Source: Micromonospora citrea (GTDB lineage Bacteria; Actinomycetota; Actinomycetes; Mycobacteriales; Micromonosporaceae). From it: a stretch of 64,000 nucleotides of DNA. The stretch is from positions 5,178,501-5,242,500 of the forward strand of contig NZ_FMHZ01000002.1 of NCBI RefSeq assembly GCF_900090315.1, given 5' to 3'. The position numbers and the translations under genes are program-made. The notes under the pieces were generated by a model, which did not search any database, was not told the DNA's origin, and saw only the letters and a program-made list of their open reading frames with translations. Shown here one piece after another: positions 16,251-24,856 of the stretch. Position 1 is the stretch's first letter; every line of letters begins with the position of its first letter.

Positions 16251-19200
16251 GTGCTGGTCGTCCACGGGGTGTGGCGGTGGGGTGTCGGGCTCGCCGTCTG
16301 GGCCGAGGACAGCACGCTGCCGGCCCGCGCGTCGCGTCGCGCCGGCCGACCGCCCCGGGAGCGGCCACACCCGTTCGCCGCGGACCACGCGACGCTGGCC
16401 GCCGCGCTGGCCGATGCCGCCGAGCCGGCCGACCTCGACACGGCGCTGCTCACGCTCCCCACCCGGGCCGGCGCGCCGCTGGACTCACCGGAGCTGGTCC
16501 GCACCGCCGTCGCCGACCCCGTCCGCGGGCCGGTCACCCTCGCCGGGTGGCGCGTTCCTGTCCTCCGGTACGCCCCGGACGCCGCCCTGCCCCTGCTGCG
16601 CGGGCTGGGCGGGCTGGCCGTCGTGCCCGGCGCGACCCTGCGGCACCTCGCCGAGCTGGCCGACTTCGCGGTCGACCTGGCGGCCCGGGGCCGGGTCCTG
16701 CCCGGCCTCGCCGCCCCGACGACTGCCGACTCCACCGCCGGCCCGACGGTGGCCGACTCCACCGCCGCCCCGCCGCGTCGCGGGGCCGCCGCTGGGCCGG
16801 CGACCGCCGGGCCCCGGCGGGACGACGACTGGTCCGTCGGGGACGGGCGGACGCGGGTGGCCGCCCGCGCGGTGTGGCGGCCCCTGCTGACCGGCACCGA
16901 CGCCGCCTGGGCGCGGGCGCTCGCGCTGGCGCTGCCGCCGGCCGCGCGCGCCGCCGGGCCGGCCCACCCCGGCCCCGCCGTCACCGGTCCGGGCGGCTCG
17001 CCCGGCGTCACCGGTCCGGGCGGCTCGTCCGCCGTCACCGGTCCGGTCCACGCGGGCGCCGTCGCCACCGGGCCGGCCCGCCCGGACCCCGCCGCCACCG
17101 GTCCCGGCAGCGACGACGGTCCGGGCGGCGCCGACGGGCCCGGTGCGCTGGTCGCCGACGCGCTCGACGCGCTCACCGACGCCGCGGTCCGGGCGACCCT
17201 CGCGGAGACCGCGCTGGCCCGGGGCGTACGCCCGAACGGGGCGGTGCCCGCGTGGCTGGCCGCGCTCACCGGGCCGGTCCGGGACTTCGCCGCGGAGCCG
17301 GCCGCGCTGGACACCCTCCGTGCCGAGCTGGACGCCTGGCAGCGCGACGCGGCCGGCGGTGCGGTGCGGGCGAGCTTCCGACTGGTCGAGCCCCCCGCCG
17401 ACGAGATCGCCGAGCCGGTCGTCGTGGTGCCGGCCGACCCCGCGGCCACGGTCGCGACGGCCGGGCGGTGGCGGGTCGAGTTCGGGCTCCAGGCCGCAGA
17501 CGAGCCGAGCCTGCACGTGGACGCCGGCCAGGTCTGGCGGGCACCGGAGACCGTCGCCGGGCTCGCCGGTCGCGGGGGCGACCCGCAGGAGACGCTGCTC
17601 GCCGAGCTGGGCCGGGCCAGCCGGCTCTGGCCCGAACTGGACGCCGCCCTGCGCACCGCGACGCCCGAGGCGCTGGAGCTGGACGTCGAGGGCGCGCACC
17701 GGTTCCTCCGGGAGGGCGCGCCGGTGCTGCACGCCGCCGGCTTCGCCGTGCTGCTGCCCTCCTGGTGGCGGCGCCCGTCGTCCCGGCTCGGGGCGCGGTT
17801 GCAGGCCCGCAGCCGGACCGCCCCGGGCACCGTCGCCGGCGACGGCGGGGTCGGACTGGACGCGCTTGTCGACTACCGCTGGGAGGTGGCCCTCGGCGAC
17901 CAGCCGCTGACGGCCGAGGAGCTGGCGTCGCTGGCCGCGCTGAAGACCCCGCTGGTACGGCTGCGCGGGCGCTGGGTGGAGCTGGACCCGAAGCGCCTCG
18001 CCGCCGGTCTGCGGCTGCTCCGCTCCGCCGGCGAGCTGACCGTCGCCGACCTGCTCCGTCTCGGCCTGGCCGACGACGAGCAGCCGGACGCGCTGCCCGT
18101 GCTGGAGGTCAGCGCCGACGGCGCGCTCGGCGACCTGCTGGCCGGGGCGGTGGAGCGGCGGCTCACCCCGCTCGACCCGCCGCCCGCCTTCCACGGCACG
18201 CTGCGGCCGTACCAGCGGCGGGGGCTGGCCTGGCTGGCGTTCCTGCAGTCGCTCGGGCTGGGTGGGGTGCTGGCCGACGACATGGGGCTGGGCAAGACGG
18301 TGCAGCTGCTCGCCCTGCTCGCCGGGGATCCGCCGCAGGCCGGCCCGACGCTCCTGGTCTGCCCGATGTCGCTGGTCGGCAACTGGCAGCGGGAGGCGGC
18401 CCGGTTCACGCCGGGGCTGCGCGTACACGTGCACCACGGCGCGGAGCGGGCGCGGGGGGCGGCGTTCACCACGGCCGTGCACGACGCGGACCTGGTCCTC
18501 ACCACCTACTCGGTGGCCGCCCGGGACGCGGTCGACCTGGCCGGCATCGACTGGCACCGGGTCGTGGTCGACGAGGCGCAGGCGATCAAGAACGCCGCCA
18601 CCCGCCAGGCGGAGGCGGTCCGGGCGCTGCCCGCCCGGCACCGGATCGCGGTCACCGGCACGCCGGTGGAGAACCGGCTGGCCGACCTGTGGTCGATCAT
18701 GCAGTTCGCCAACCCGGGGCTGCTGGGGCCGGCGGCGAGCTTCAAGAAGGCGTACGCCGAGCCGATCGAGCGGCACGGCGACGCCGAGGCGGCCGAGCGG
18801 CTGCGCCGGATCACCGGCCCGTTCGTGCTGCGCCGGCTCAAGACCGACTCCTCGATCATCTCCGACCTGCCCGAGAAGCTGGAGATGGAGGTGGTCTGCA
18901 ACCTGACGGCGGAGCAGGCCTCGCTCTACCGGGCGGTGGTCGACGACATGCTGGCGCGCATCGAGTCCAGCGACGGCATCGAGCGGCGCGGGCTGGTGCT
19001 GGCCACCATGACCCGGCTCAAGCAGGTCTGCAACCACCCGGCCCAGCTGCTGCGCGACGGCTCGGCGCTGCCCGGCCGTTCCGGCAAGCTGGCCCGGCTG
19101 GAGGAGATCCTGGACGAGGTCCTGGCGGCGGGGGAGCGGGCGCTGCTCTTCACCCAGTACGCCGAGTTCGGCGGCATGCTGCGCGGCCACCTGTCGGCCC

Positions 19201-19619
19201 GGTTCGGGCGGGAGGTGGTCTTCCTGCACGGCGGCGTCGGCAAGGCCGACCGGGACGCGATGGTCACCCGGTTCCAGTCCCCCGGGGGCCCGGCGATCTT
19301 CGTGCTGTCGCTCAAGGCCGGCGGCACCGGGCTCACCCTGACCGAGGCCAACCACGTGGTGCACGTCGACCGGTGGTGGAACCCGGCGGTCGAGGACCAG
19401 GCCACCGACCGGGCCTTCCGGATCGGCCAGCGGCGCCGGGTGCAGGTGCGCAAGTTCGTCTGCGCCGGCACGGTGGAGGAGAAGGTGGCGGCCCTGATCG
19501 CCGACAAGCGCACCCTCGCCGCCTCGGTCGTCGGCACCGGCGAGCAGTGGGTCACCGAGCTGTCCACCGCCCAGCTGCGGGAGCTGTTCACCCTGGAGGC
19601 CGGGGCGGTGGTGGAGTGA
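16251..19619 (+). CDS. SNF2-family DEAD/DEAH helicase-like ATPase
   Basis: A 1122-residue SNF2/RapA-type ATPase. The N-terminal third is typical of actinobacterial members (VLVVHGVWRWGVGLAVWAED) and includes a low-complexity Gly/Pro/Val stretch (about residues 245-290). The ATPase has Walker A DDMGLGKT near residue 677, VVDEAQAIKN near 772, VTGTPVENRLADLWS, and helicase C with LKAGGTGLTLTEAN and the Arg finger in DRAFRIGQ. These proteins move along double-stranded DNA or remodel complexes; its exact role is unknown. GTG 16251 is preceded by GGGGAGGGGG. It overlaps the SWIM gene by four bases (GTGA), so the two are translationally coupled. Confidence 0.92.
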   Translation: MLVVHGVWRWGVGLAVWAEDSTLPARASRRAGRPPRERPHPFAADHATLAAALADAAEPADLDTALLTLPTRAGAPLDSPELVRTAVADPVRGPVTLAGWRVPVLRYAPDAALPLLRGLGGLAVVPGATLRHLAELADFAVDLAARGRVLPGLAAPTTADSTAGPTVADSTAAPPRRGAAAGPATAGPRRDDDWSVGDGRTRVAARAVWRPLLTGTDAAWARALALALPPAARAAGPAHPGPAVTGPGGSPGVTGPGGSSAVTGPVHAGAVATGPARPDPAATGPGSDDGPGGADGPGALVADALDALTDAAVRATLAETALARGVRPNGAVPAWLAALTGPVRDFAAEPAALDTLRAELDAWQRDAAGGAVRASFRLVEPPADEIAEPVVVVPADPAATVATAGRWRVEFGLQAADEPSLHVDAGQVWRAPETVAGLAGRGGDPQETLLAELGRASRLWPELDAALRTATPEALELDVEGAHRFLREGAPVLHAAGFAVLLPSWWRRPSSRLGARLQARSRTAPGTVAGDGGVGLDALVDYRWEVALGDQPLTAEELASLAALKTPLVRLRGRWVELDPKRLAAGLRLLRSAGELTVADLLRLGLADDEQPDALPVLEVSADGALGDLLAGAVERRLTPLDPPPAFHGTLRPYQRRGLAWLAFLQSLGLGGVLADDMGLGKTVQLLALLAGDPPQAGPTLLVCPMSLVGNWQREAARFTPGLRVHVHHGAERARGAAFTTAVHDADLVLTTYSVAARDAVDLAGIDWHRVVVDEAQAIKNAATRQAEAVRALPARHRIAVTGTPVENRLADLWSIMQFANPGLLGPAASFKKAYAEPIERHGDAEAAERLRRITGPFVLRRLKTDSSIISDLPEKLEMEVVCNLTAEQASLYRAVVDDMLARIESSDGIERRGLVLATMTRLKQVCNHPAQLLRDGSALPGRSGKLARLEEILDEVLAAGERALLFTQYAEFGGMLRGHLSARFGREVVFLHGGVGKADRDAMVTRFQSPGGPAIFVLSLKAGGTGLTLTEANHVVHVDRWWNPAVEDQATDRAFRIGQRRRVQVRKFVCAGTVEEKVAALIADKRTLAASVVGTGEQWVTELSTAQLRELFTLEAGAVVE

Positions 19620-20671
19620 GCGGGCCGGTGGAGGGCGGCGGCGGGGCGGACGGCCGGTTCGCCGACTACGGCCGGCCGCGCCGGGTCGACGGCGGGCTCA
19701 AGGCGCGCAGCACCCGGGGCGCGATCGGGCGGTCCTGGTGGTCGCGGCGCTTCCTGGAGGTGCTGGAGTCCTTCGCCCTCGGCACCCGGCTCACCCGTGG
19801 CCGGTCGTACGCGCGGGCCGGCCAGGTGGTCAGCCTGGACGTCGCCCCCGGCACGGTCACCGCCGTCGTGCAGGGCTCCCGCGCGCAGCCGTACGAGGTG
19901 GGCATCGCCCTGCCGGTGTTCCCGGAGGCGCTGTGGGCCCGCGTCGAGGCGGAGCTGGCCGCCCAGGCGTTCTTCAGCGCCCGGCTGCTCGCCGGCGACC
20001 TGCCCGCCGAGCTGGAGGAGCTGTTCGCGGCGGCCGGCGCCCCGCTCTTCCCGGGCGGGGTGGCGGACCTGCGCCAGCGGTGCAGCTGCCCCGACTTCGC
20101 CGTGCCCTGCAAGCACCTCGCGGCCACCTTCTACCTGCTGGCCGAGGCGTTCGACGCCGACCCGTTCCAGCTGCTGCACTGGCGGGGCCGGGGCCGGGCC
20201 GAGCTGCTCGACCGGCTGCGCGCCCTGCGGGCCGAGGCGGCCACCGGCGTCGACGCGCCGGCGGGTCCGACCGGAGTGCGGCCGGACGGCGCCGGCGACG
20301 GGCCGCCCGACGCGGAGCGGGGCGGTGCCGGCGACGGGTCTTCCGGTGGCGGCTCCGGTGGCGTTGCGACCGGCCTGCGGCACCACGGCCCCGGCGACGG
20401 CTCGTCCATGATGGACGGCGACGGTCGGGACGCCTCGGTGGACGTCGCGCCGGCCGGGGCCGCGCGGGCGCTCGCCGGCCTGCCGCCGGCACCCCTGGCC
20501 GACGCGGTCGACCGGTTCTGGCTGCCGCCCGTCCCGCTGCCCGACCGGCCGCCCAGCCTCGCGACCGGGCCGGACCTGCTGTTGCGGCAGCTCGGCGCGC
20601 CGGCTCCCGCCATCGGCGGGCCCGGCCTGGTCGAGCGGCTGCGGCGGGCGTACCGGCTCCTGGGCCGGTGA
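19616..20671 (+). CDS. SWIM zinc-finger protein
   Basis: A 351-residue partner of the SNF2 ATPase. The SWIM motif is complete: Cys156, Cys158, Cys165 and His167 (CSCPDF...CKHLAA). The N-terminus has RSWWSRRFLEVLESFALGTRL, typical of this family, and a C-terminal Gly/Asp-rich linker with repeats leads to a conserved DRFWLPPVPLP segment. SWIM domains bind DNA or protein partners; the SNF2-SWIM pair is widespread in actinobacteria and probably acts on DNA together. The start GTG lies inside the SNF2 stop region (GTGA). Confidence 0.9.
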   Translation: MSGPVEGGGGADGRFADYGRPRRVDGGLKARSTRGAIGRSWWSRRFLEVLESFALGTRLTRGRSYARAGQVVSLDVAPGTVTAVVQGSRAQPYEVGIALPVFPEALWARVEAELAAQAFFSARLLAGDLPAELEELFAAAGAPLFPGGVADLRQRCSCPDFAVPCKHLAATFYLLAEAFDADPFQLLHWRGRGRAELLDRLRALRAEAATGVDAPAGPTGVRPDGAGDGPPDAERGGAGDGSSGGGSGGVATGLRHHGPGDGSSMMDGDGRDASVDVAPAGAARALAGLPPAPLADAVDRFWLPPVPLPDRPPSLATGPDLLLRQLGAPAPAIGGPGLVERLRRAYRLLGR

Positions 20672-20708
20672 GGGCGGCCGGTCGCGCGCCGCGAGTGCCC
20701 GCGCCCGC

Positions 20709-20966
20709 TCACAGCCAGCGCCGGCGGAACCGCCACATGAGCGCGGCGTTGGCCACCAGGACCACCGCGCAGACGGCCCCGGCCAGTCGCCCGGCCAGCA
20801 CGGTCATCGCCGGGAGCGAGGCCCACAGCACGATGGTCAACAGCATCAGCCACCGGCCGCGGCGGGCCCGGGCCCGGTGGTCGAGCCGGGCGAAGAACGC
20901 CGGGTCACTCTCCCGGAGCTGACGGGTGATCTGCTCGAACCTGCGCTGATCCTCTTTGCTGAGCAT
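20709..20966 (-). CDS. DUF3040 family membrane protein
   Basis: An 85-residue actinobacterial protein. It starts MLSKEDQRRFEQITRQL, the classic DUF3040 head, followed by an Arg-rich segment and two closely spaced membrane helices (MLLTIVLWASLPAMTVLAG and AVCAVVLVANAALMW) with a basic end. Function unknown. ATG 20966 has GAGGGGAAGG upstream, better than the longer in-frame start at 20981. Confidence 0.85.
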   Translation of the reverse strand: MLSKEDQRRFEQITRQLRESDPAFFARLDHRARARRGRWLMLLTIVLWASLPAMTVLAGRLAGAVCAVVLVANAALMWRFRRRWL

Positions 20967-21419
20967 GTGCCTTCCCCTCACGTGTTCAGCGGTTCGGCGG
21001 CATACCCGCTGCGGCGGCGGCTCACGCCGCCGGCCTGCCGCTACTTTGCGGCCCGCCGGTCGGCGGCGTACCCCGGCCCGGGGGGCGGCGCCTCAGCGCA
21101 GGCTTATCCGCGCCTTAAGTTTGCCTGTGTCGATGAACGCGGCGATCGGCGTCGGAAGGCCGGAAATCGTCACGTCCGGGGCCTGGCGTGTCGCGTACGC
21201 CCTGCTCGGGAGGTCCGTGCCGGGGCGGGTGGAATTCCACGACCGCCGACGGGTGCTGAGGGCCGCCTTAAGTGCCCTCGCGGGTGGTTTCCGCGCTGCT
21301 TGATGGCACCTGGGGCCTTGGTTACCTTCCCGTAAACCCCCCTCAGGCACGAGTCGCCGCACCTGCACCCCCATGCCCGGTCGCAGTCGTCGCGGCGCGT
21401 GGAGAAACGGATTTGGTAC
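20967..21419. other. Intergenic region with two CCTTAAGT boxes and a TTAC-N6-GTAA dyad
   Basis: 453 bases between the divergent DUF3040 gene and the DUF1800 gene, without a convincing gene. The nonamer GCCTTAAGT occurs at 21112-21120 and again at 21265-21273, rare sequence in this GC-rich DNA. A dyad TTAC-CTTCCC-GTAA lies at 21322-21335, 84 bases before the DUF1800 start. These could be promoter or operator elements; I see no further evidence. Confidence 0.4.
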
Positions 21420-23468
21420 ATGGCCGACCAGAATGTGCCACCACGCCGACCGCGGGACGACCGCGGCTGGGCCGGGCACCAGCGCCCCGCCTCCGACGGA
21501 CACCGCGACACCTGGACCCCCGCGCCGTACGGCTACGCCGCCCCCGCCCAGACCTCGGCCGACCCGCGCGGTCCCCACGCCCACCACGGGGCGCGAGGCC
21601 CGCAGTGGGTCGGCCCGGACGGCTTCGCCCGGCAGGGCGCCGCGCCCTCGGGCGGCCCCGGACTGCCCAACCTGGACGACGACGAGCCGGGCCGCCGGGT
21701 CGGCCGGCGCAAGGCCCTCGCGGCGCTCGGCGGCACCGCGGCCGTCGTCGCCGGCGGCGCGGCCCTGGCCATGACCCCGCAGGTCCGCGGCCTGCTCGGC
21801 GACGACGTGGTGGCCGGCGACGCCACCGGCACCACCGTGACCGACGGCGCCCCCACCCGGCCGAGCGGGCAGCAGCCGAGCACGGTACGCACCTACACGG
21901 AGCAGAACGAGAGCTACATGGGCTCCCGGGCCGGCGAGGCGCTGAAGAAGAACAACCCGGCCGGTGGTCGTACCTTCTCCGGGCCGGCCGCCGCCGCCGC
22001 GGAGACCAGGGTGACGGTCAGGACGGTGCTCGCCAAGGACCCCGTCCTGCACCTGGCCCGGCGGGCCACCTTCGGCGTGACCCCGCAGGTCGTCGCCGAC
22101 ATCTCCGAACGCGGCATCGACGGCTGGCTGCGCTGGCAGCTCGACCCCGAGAAGATCGCCCCGACGAGGGCCGAGCTGAAGCTCGCCGACCTGCCGACGC
22201 TGAAGCTCGGCACGGCGCAGCTGCGCGAGCAGCGCGAGCAGCTCAACGAGCGGGGCGCACACCCGGAGAAGGAGATGGTGGACGCCACCATCGCCCGGCA
22301 GATCTGGTCGAAGCGGCAGCTCTTCGAGGTGATGGTCGACTTCTGGAACGACTTCCTGCACGTCGCCGCGGACTTCGACGGCGGCGAGGTGCACCGGGCC
22401 TCCTTCGACCGGGACGTCGTGCGGGCGCACGCCCTCGGCAGCTACCCCGAGATGCTGCTCGCCGCGAACCGGCACCCGGCGCTGCTGCTCTACCTCAACC
22501 AGAACGACTCCCGCGCGGACGCGGTCAACGAGAACCTGGCCCGGGAGAACCTGGAGCTGTACTCCGTCGGCGTCGACGGCGGCTACACCGAGAAGGACGT
22601 CCGGCAGGCGGCCCTGTTGCAGACCGGCCGGGGCGTCAGCGACGGCAGGTACGTGTTCCGCCCCGAGCGGCACTACGTCGGCAAGGTGAAGATCCTCGGC
22701 TTCACCCACGCGAACAACTCCAAGGACCCGAAGAAGGCCGAGGCGGCCATCGACGCGTACCTGACGTACATCGCGCTGCACCCGTCGACCGCGAAGTACG
22801 TGGCGCAGAGCCTCGCCACCCGGTTCGTCTCGGACACCCCGCCGAAGTCCCTCGTGGACCGGCTGGCCCGGACGTACACCGCCAACAAGGGCATGATCAA
22901 GCCGGTGCTGATGACGCTGTTCAGCTCCTCGGAGTTCTGGGCGGCGGTGGGCCAGAAGGTGCGCCGGCCGATGGAGTACCTGGTCGCCACGTACCGCGCC
23001 CTGGGCGTCGCCCCGGACGCCTCTCCGAGGCACGACAACGGCGACAGCAAGCGCACCCCGTACGCGCGGGGCCTGCGGCAGATCCACGACAAGATGCGCG
23101 AGCTGGGCCAGTACCCGATGGGCCAGCCCACCCCGGACGGCTACCCCGACGTCTACGTCGCCTGGACCTCCGCCGGCACCATGGTCAACGGCTGGAACGA
23201 GGCGGGCGACCTGCTCGCCGGCCGGCGCACCGTGTTCACCTACACCCCGGCCGAGCGGTTGGTGGCCAGGCCGCCGGCGACCGCCGGGGCGTACGTCGAC
23301 GCGCTGGCCCTGCGACTGGTCGGCCAGAAGCTGAGCGCCAGGGAACGGACGCTGATCCTCGGCGTGGCCGGCGTGCCGGCCGGCGCCCGGGTCGACGCCA
23401 CGTTCAACGGGGCCGTCACCGCCGTCGCGCGGGCGATCCTCGCTTCCCCCCAGCACCACCTCCGGTGA
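21420..23468 (+). CDS. DUF1800 family exported protein
   Basis: A 682-residue protein. After a Pro/Gly/His-rich head (to about residue 90) come RRKALAALGGTAAVVAGGAALA (one membrane or Tat-like signal segment, RRK) and a linker. The DUF1800 domain then begins with LHLARRATFGVTPQVV and contains VNENLARENLELYSVG, a motif of the family, and a C-terminal LILGVAGVPAG. The function is unknown; the family almost always sits next to DUF1501, as here. ATG 21420 is used; GTG 21399 lacks a ribosome site. The stop is followed after eight bases by the DUF1501 start. Confidence 0.88.
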   Translation: MADQNVPPRRPRDDRGWAGHQRPASDGHRDTWTPAPYGYAAPAQTSADPRGPHAHHGARGPQWVGPDGFARQGAAPSGGPGLPNLDDDEPGRRVGRRKALAALGGTAAVVAGGAALAMTPQVRGLLGDDVVAGDATGTTVTDGAPTRPSGQQPSTVRTYTEQNESYMGSRAGEALKKNNPAGGRTFSGPAAAAAETRVTVRTVLAKDPVLHLARRATFGVTPQVVADISERGIDGWLRWQLDPEKIAPTRAELKLADLPTLKLGTAQLREQREQLNERGAHPEKEMVDATIARQIWSKRQLFEVMVDFWNDFLHVAADFDGGEVHRASFDRDVVRAHALGSYPEMLLAANRHPALLLYLNQNDSRADAVNENLARENLELYSVGVDGGYTEKDVRQAALLQTGRGVSDGRYVFRPERHYVGKVKILGFTHANNSKDPKKAEAAIDAYLTYIALHPSTAKYVAQSLATRFVSDTPPKSLVDRLARTYTANKGMIKPVLMTLFSSSEFWAAVGQKVRRPMEYLVATYRALGVAPDASPRHDNGDSKRTPYARGLRQIHDKMRELGQYPMGQPTPDGYPDVYVAWTSAGTMVNGWNEAGDLLAGRRTVFTYTPAERLVARPPATAGAYVDALALRLVGQKLSARERTLILGVAGVPAGARVDATFNGAVTAVARAILASPQHHLR

Positions 23469-23476
23469 GGCACCCG

Positions 23477-24856
23477 ATGGAGAAGACTGTGCACACGTTC
23501 CCTCTGCACCCCGAATGCCCCGACCTGCGGCGGCTGGCCGACGACCCGGCCGAGGCGCTGCTCCGGGCCGAGGCCGACATCGTCGCCGCCGAGAACGCCG
23601 CCGAGGCCGACCGCTACCGGCGGCTGGAGGACCTGGAGGAGGCCCAGCAGGACGGTCGCGGCGTCACCCGGCGGACGTTCGTGGCCGGCGCCGCCGCCAC
23701 CGCCACCGCCCTGGCCACCGCCCAGTTCGTCACCACCTCGGCGTCGTTCGCCGCCACGAAGACCGGCACCCTCATCCACGTCTTCCTCTACGGCGGGCTG
23801 GACGGGCTGAGCCTGGTCGCCCCGGCGGACGACCCGGTGCTGGCCAAGGCCCGTCCCGACCTGCTGCTCGCCGACGACTCCCTGGCGGTGGGGCGCGGCT
23901 TCAAGCTGACCAGCGCGTTCAAGCCGCTGGAGAAGTGGCTGCGCAGCGGGAACCTCGGCTTCGTCCCGGCGGTCTCCGACGAGCGGCTGTCCCGCAGCCA
24001 CTTCCAGGCCGCGGACGCCTGCAACCTCGGCGGCCTGCCCAGCGAGACCGGCGGCCGGGGCTGGCTCGACAGTCTGGTCGACACGCTCGGCACGGGCACC
24101 GCGTTCCGCAGCGTCGGCATCGGCAGCACGCTGCCCCGCTCGCTGGTCGGCACCAACGGCGCACTCTCCCTCAACAGCGTCGGCTCGCTGCGGCTCAACG
24201 GCGACGACCGCTACCGGGCCGCGACCGAGAAGGCGATCAAGGGGCTCTTCACCGGGATCAACCACCCCGTCCAGGAGGCCGTGCAGGACGGCCTGGGCGC
24301 GCTGGCCACCGCGCAGCGCCTCGCCGCCAAGCCGTACGAGCCGGCCGCGGGCGTCGAGTACCGGGGCGTCGGCTACGCGTTCCAGCAGCTCGCCCAGCTG
24401 ATCAAGGGCGGCGCGAACGTGCGCGTCGCCACCGTCGGGATGGGCGGCTACGACACCCACGAGAACCAGGGCACCCGCGACGGCGGCCAACTGCACCGGC
24501 GGCTCAACGAGCTGGCCGGCGCGATGGCGGCGTTCTTCACCGACCTGGGGGAGCGCTCCGCCGACGTGACGATCATGGTGTCCAGCGAGTTCGGCCGGCG
24601 GGTCGCCTCCAACGGCGGCGGCACCGACCACGGCCACGGCGGGGTGGTCACCCTGCTCTCCGGCCGCAAGCTCGCCGGCTCGCTGCTCGGCACCTGGAAC
24701 GGACTGAGCGACCTGGACTCCGGCGACGTGCCCGAGTACAACAACATGTTCGACGTCTACGGTTCGGTCGCCCAGGGGCGGTTCGGGCTCACCAACGCGC
24801 AGGTGGACAAGATCTTCCCGCGCCGGAAGTACACCCCGATGAAGCTGTACGCGTGA
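23477..24856 (+). CDS. DUF1501 family exported protein
   Basis: A 459-residue exported protein of the DUF1501 family, which has an alkaline-phosphatase/sulfatase-like fold. A Tat signal is visible near residue 65 (TRRTFVAGAAATATAL). Then come LIHVFLYGGLDGLSLV with the conserved GGxDG, HFQAADAC, a THENQGTRDGGQLHRRL segment carrying His, a SSEFGRRVASNGGGTDHGHGG metal-site-like motif and NMFDVYGSV. Function is unproven. It is in one transcript with DUF1800 and overlaps the next gene by four bases (GTGA). Confidence 0.88.
   Translation: MEKTVHTFPLHPECPDLRRLADDPAEALLRAEADIVAAENAAEADRYRRLEDLEEAQQDGRGVTRRTFVAGAAATATALATAQFVTTSASFAATKTGTLIHVFLYGGLDGLSLVAPADDPVLAKARPDLLLADDSLAVGRGFKLTSAFKPLEKWLRSGNLGFVPAVSDERLSRSHFQAADACNLGGLPSETGGRGWLDSLVDTLGTGTAFRSVGIGSTLPRSLVGTNGALSLNSVGSLRLNGDDRYRAATEKAIKGLFTGINHPVQEAVQDGLGALATAQRLAAKPYEPAAGVEYRGVGYAFQQLAQLIKGGANVRVATVGMGGYDTHENQGTRDGGQLHRRLNELAGAMAAFFTDLGERSADVTIMVSSEFGRRVASNGGGTDHGHGGVVTLLSGRKLAGSLLGTWNGLSDLDSGDVPEYNNMFDVYGSVAQGRFGLTNAQVDKIFPRRKYTPMKLYA

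Noticed and set aside
16485..19364. A 959-codon open frame on the minus strand over the SNF2 gene
   Set aside because: It is a GC-bias shadow: translation is His/Gln/Arg/Pro-rich without motifs while the plus frame has full SNF2 motifs.
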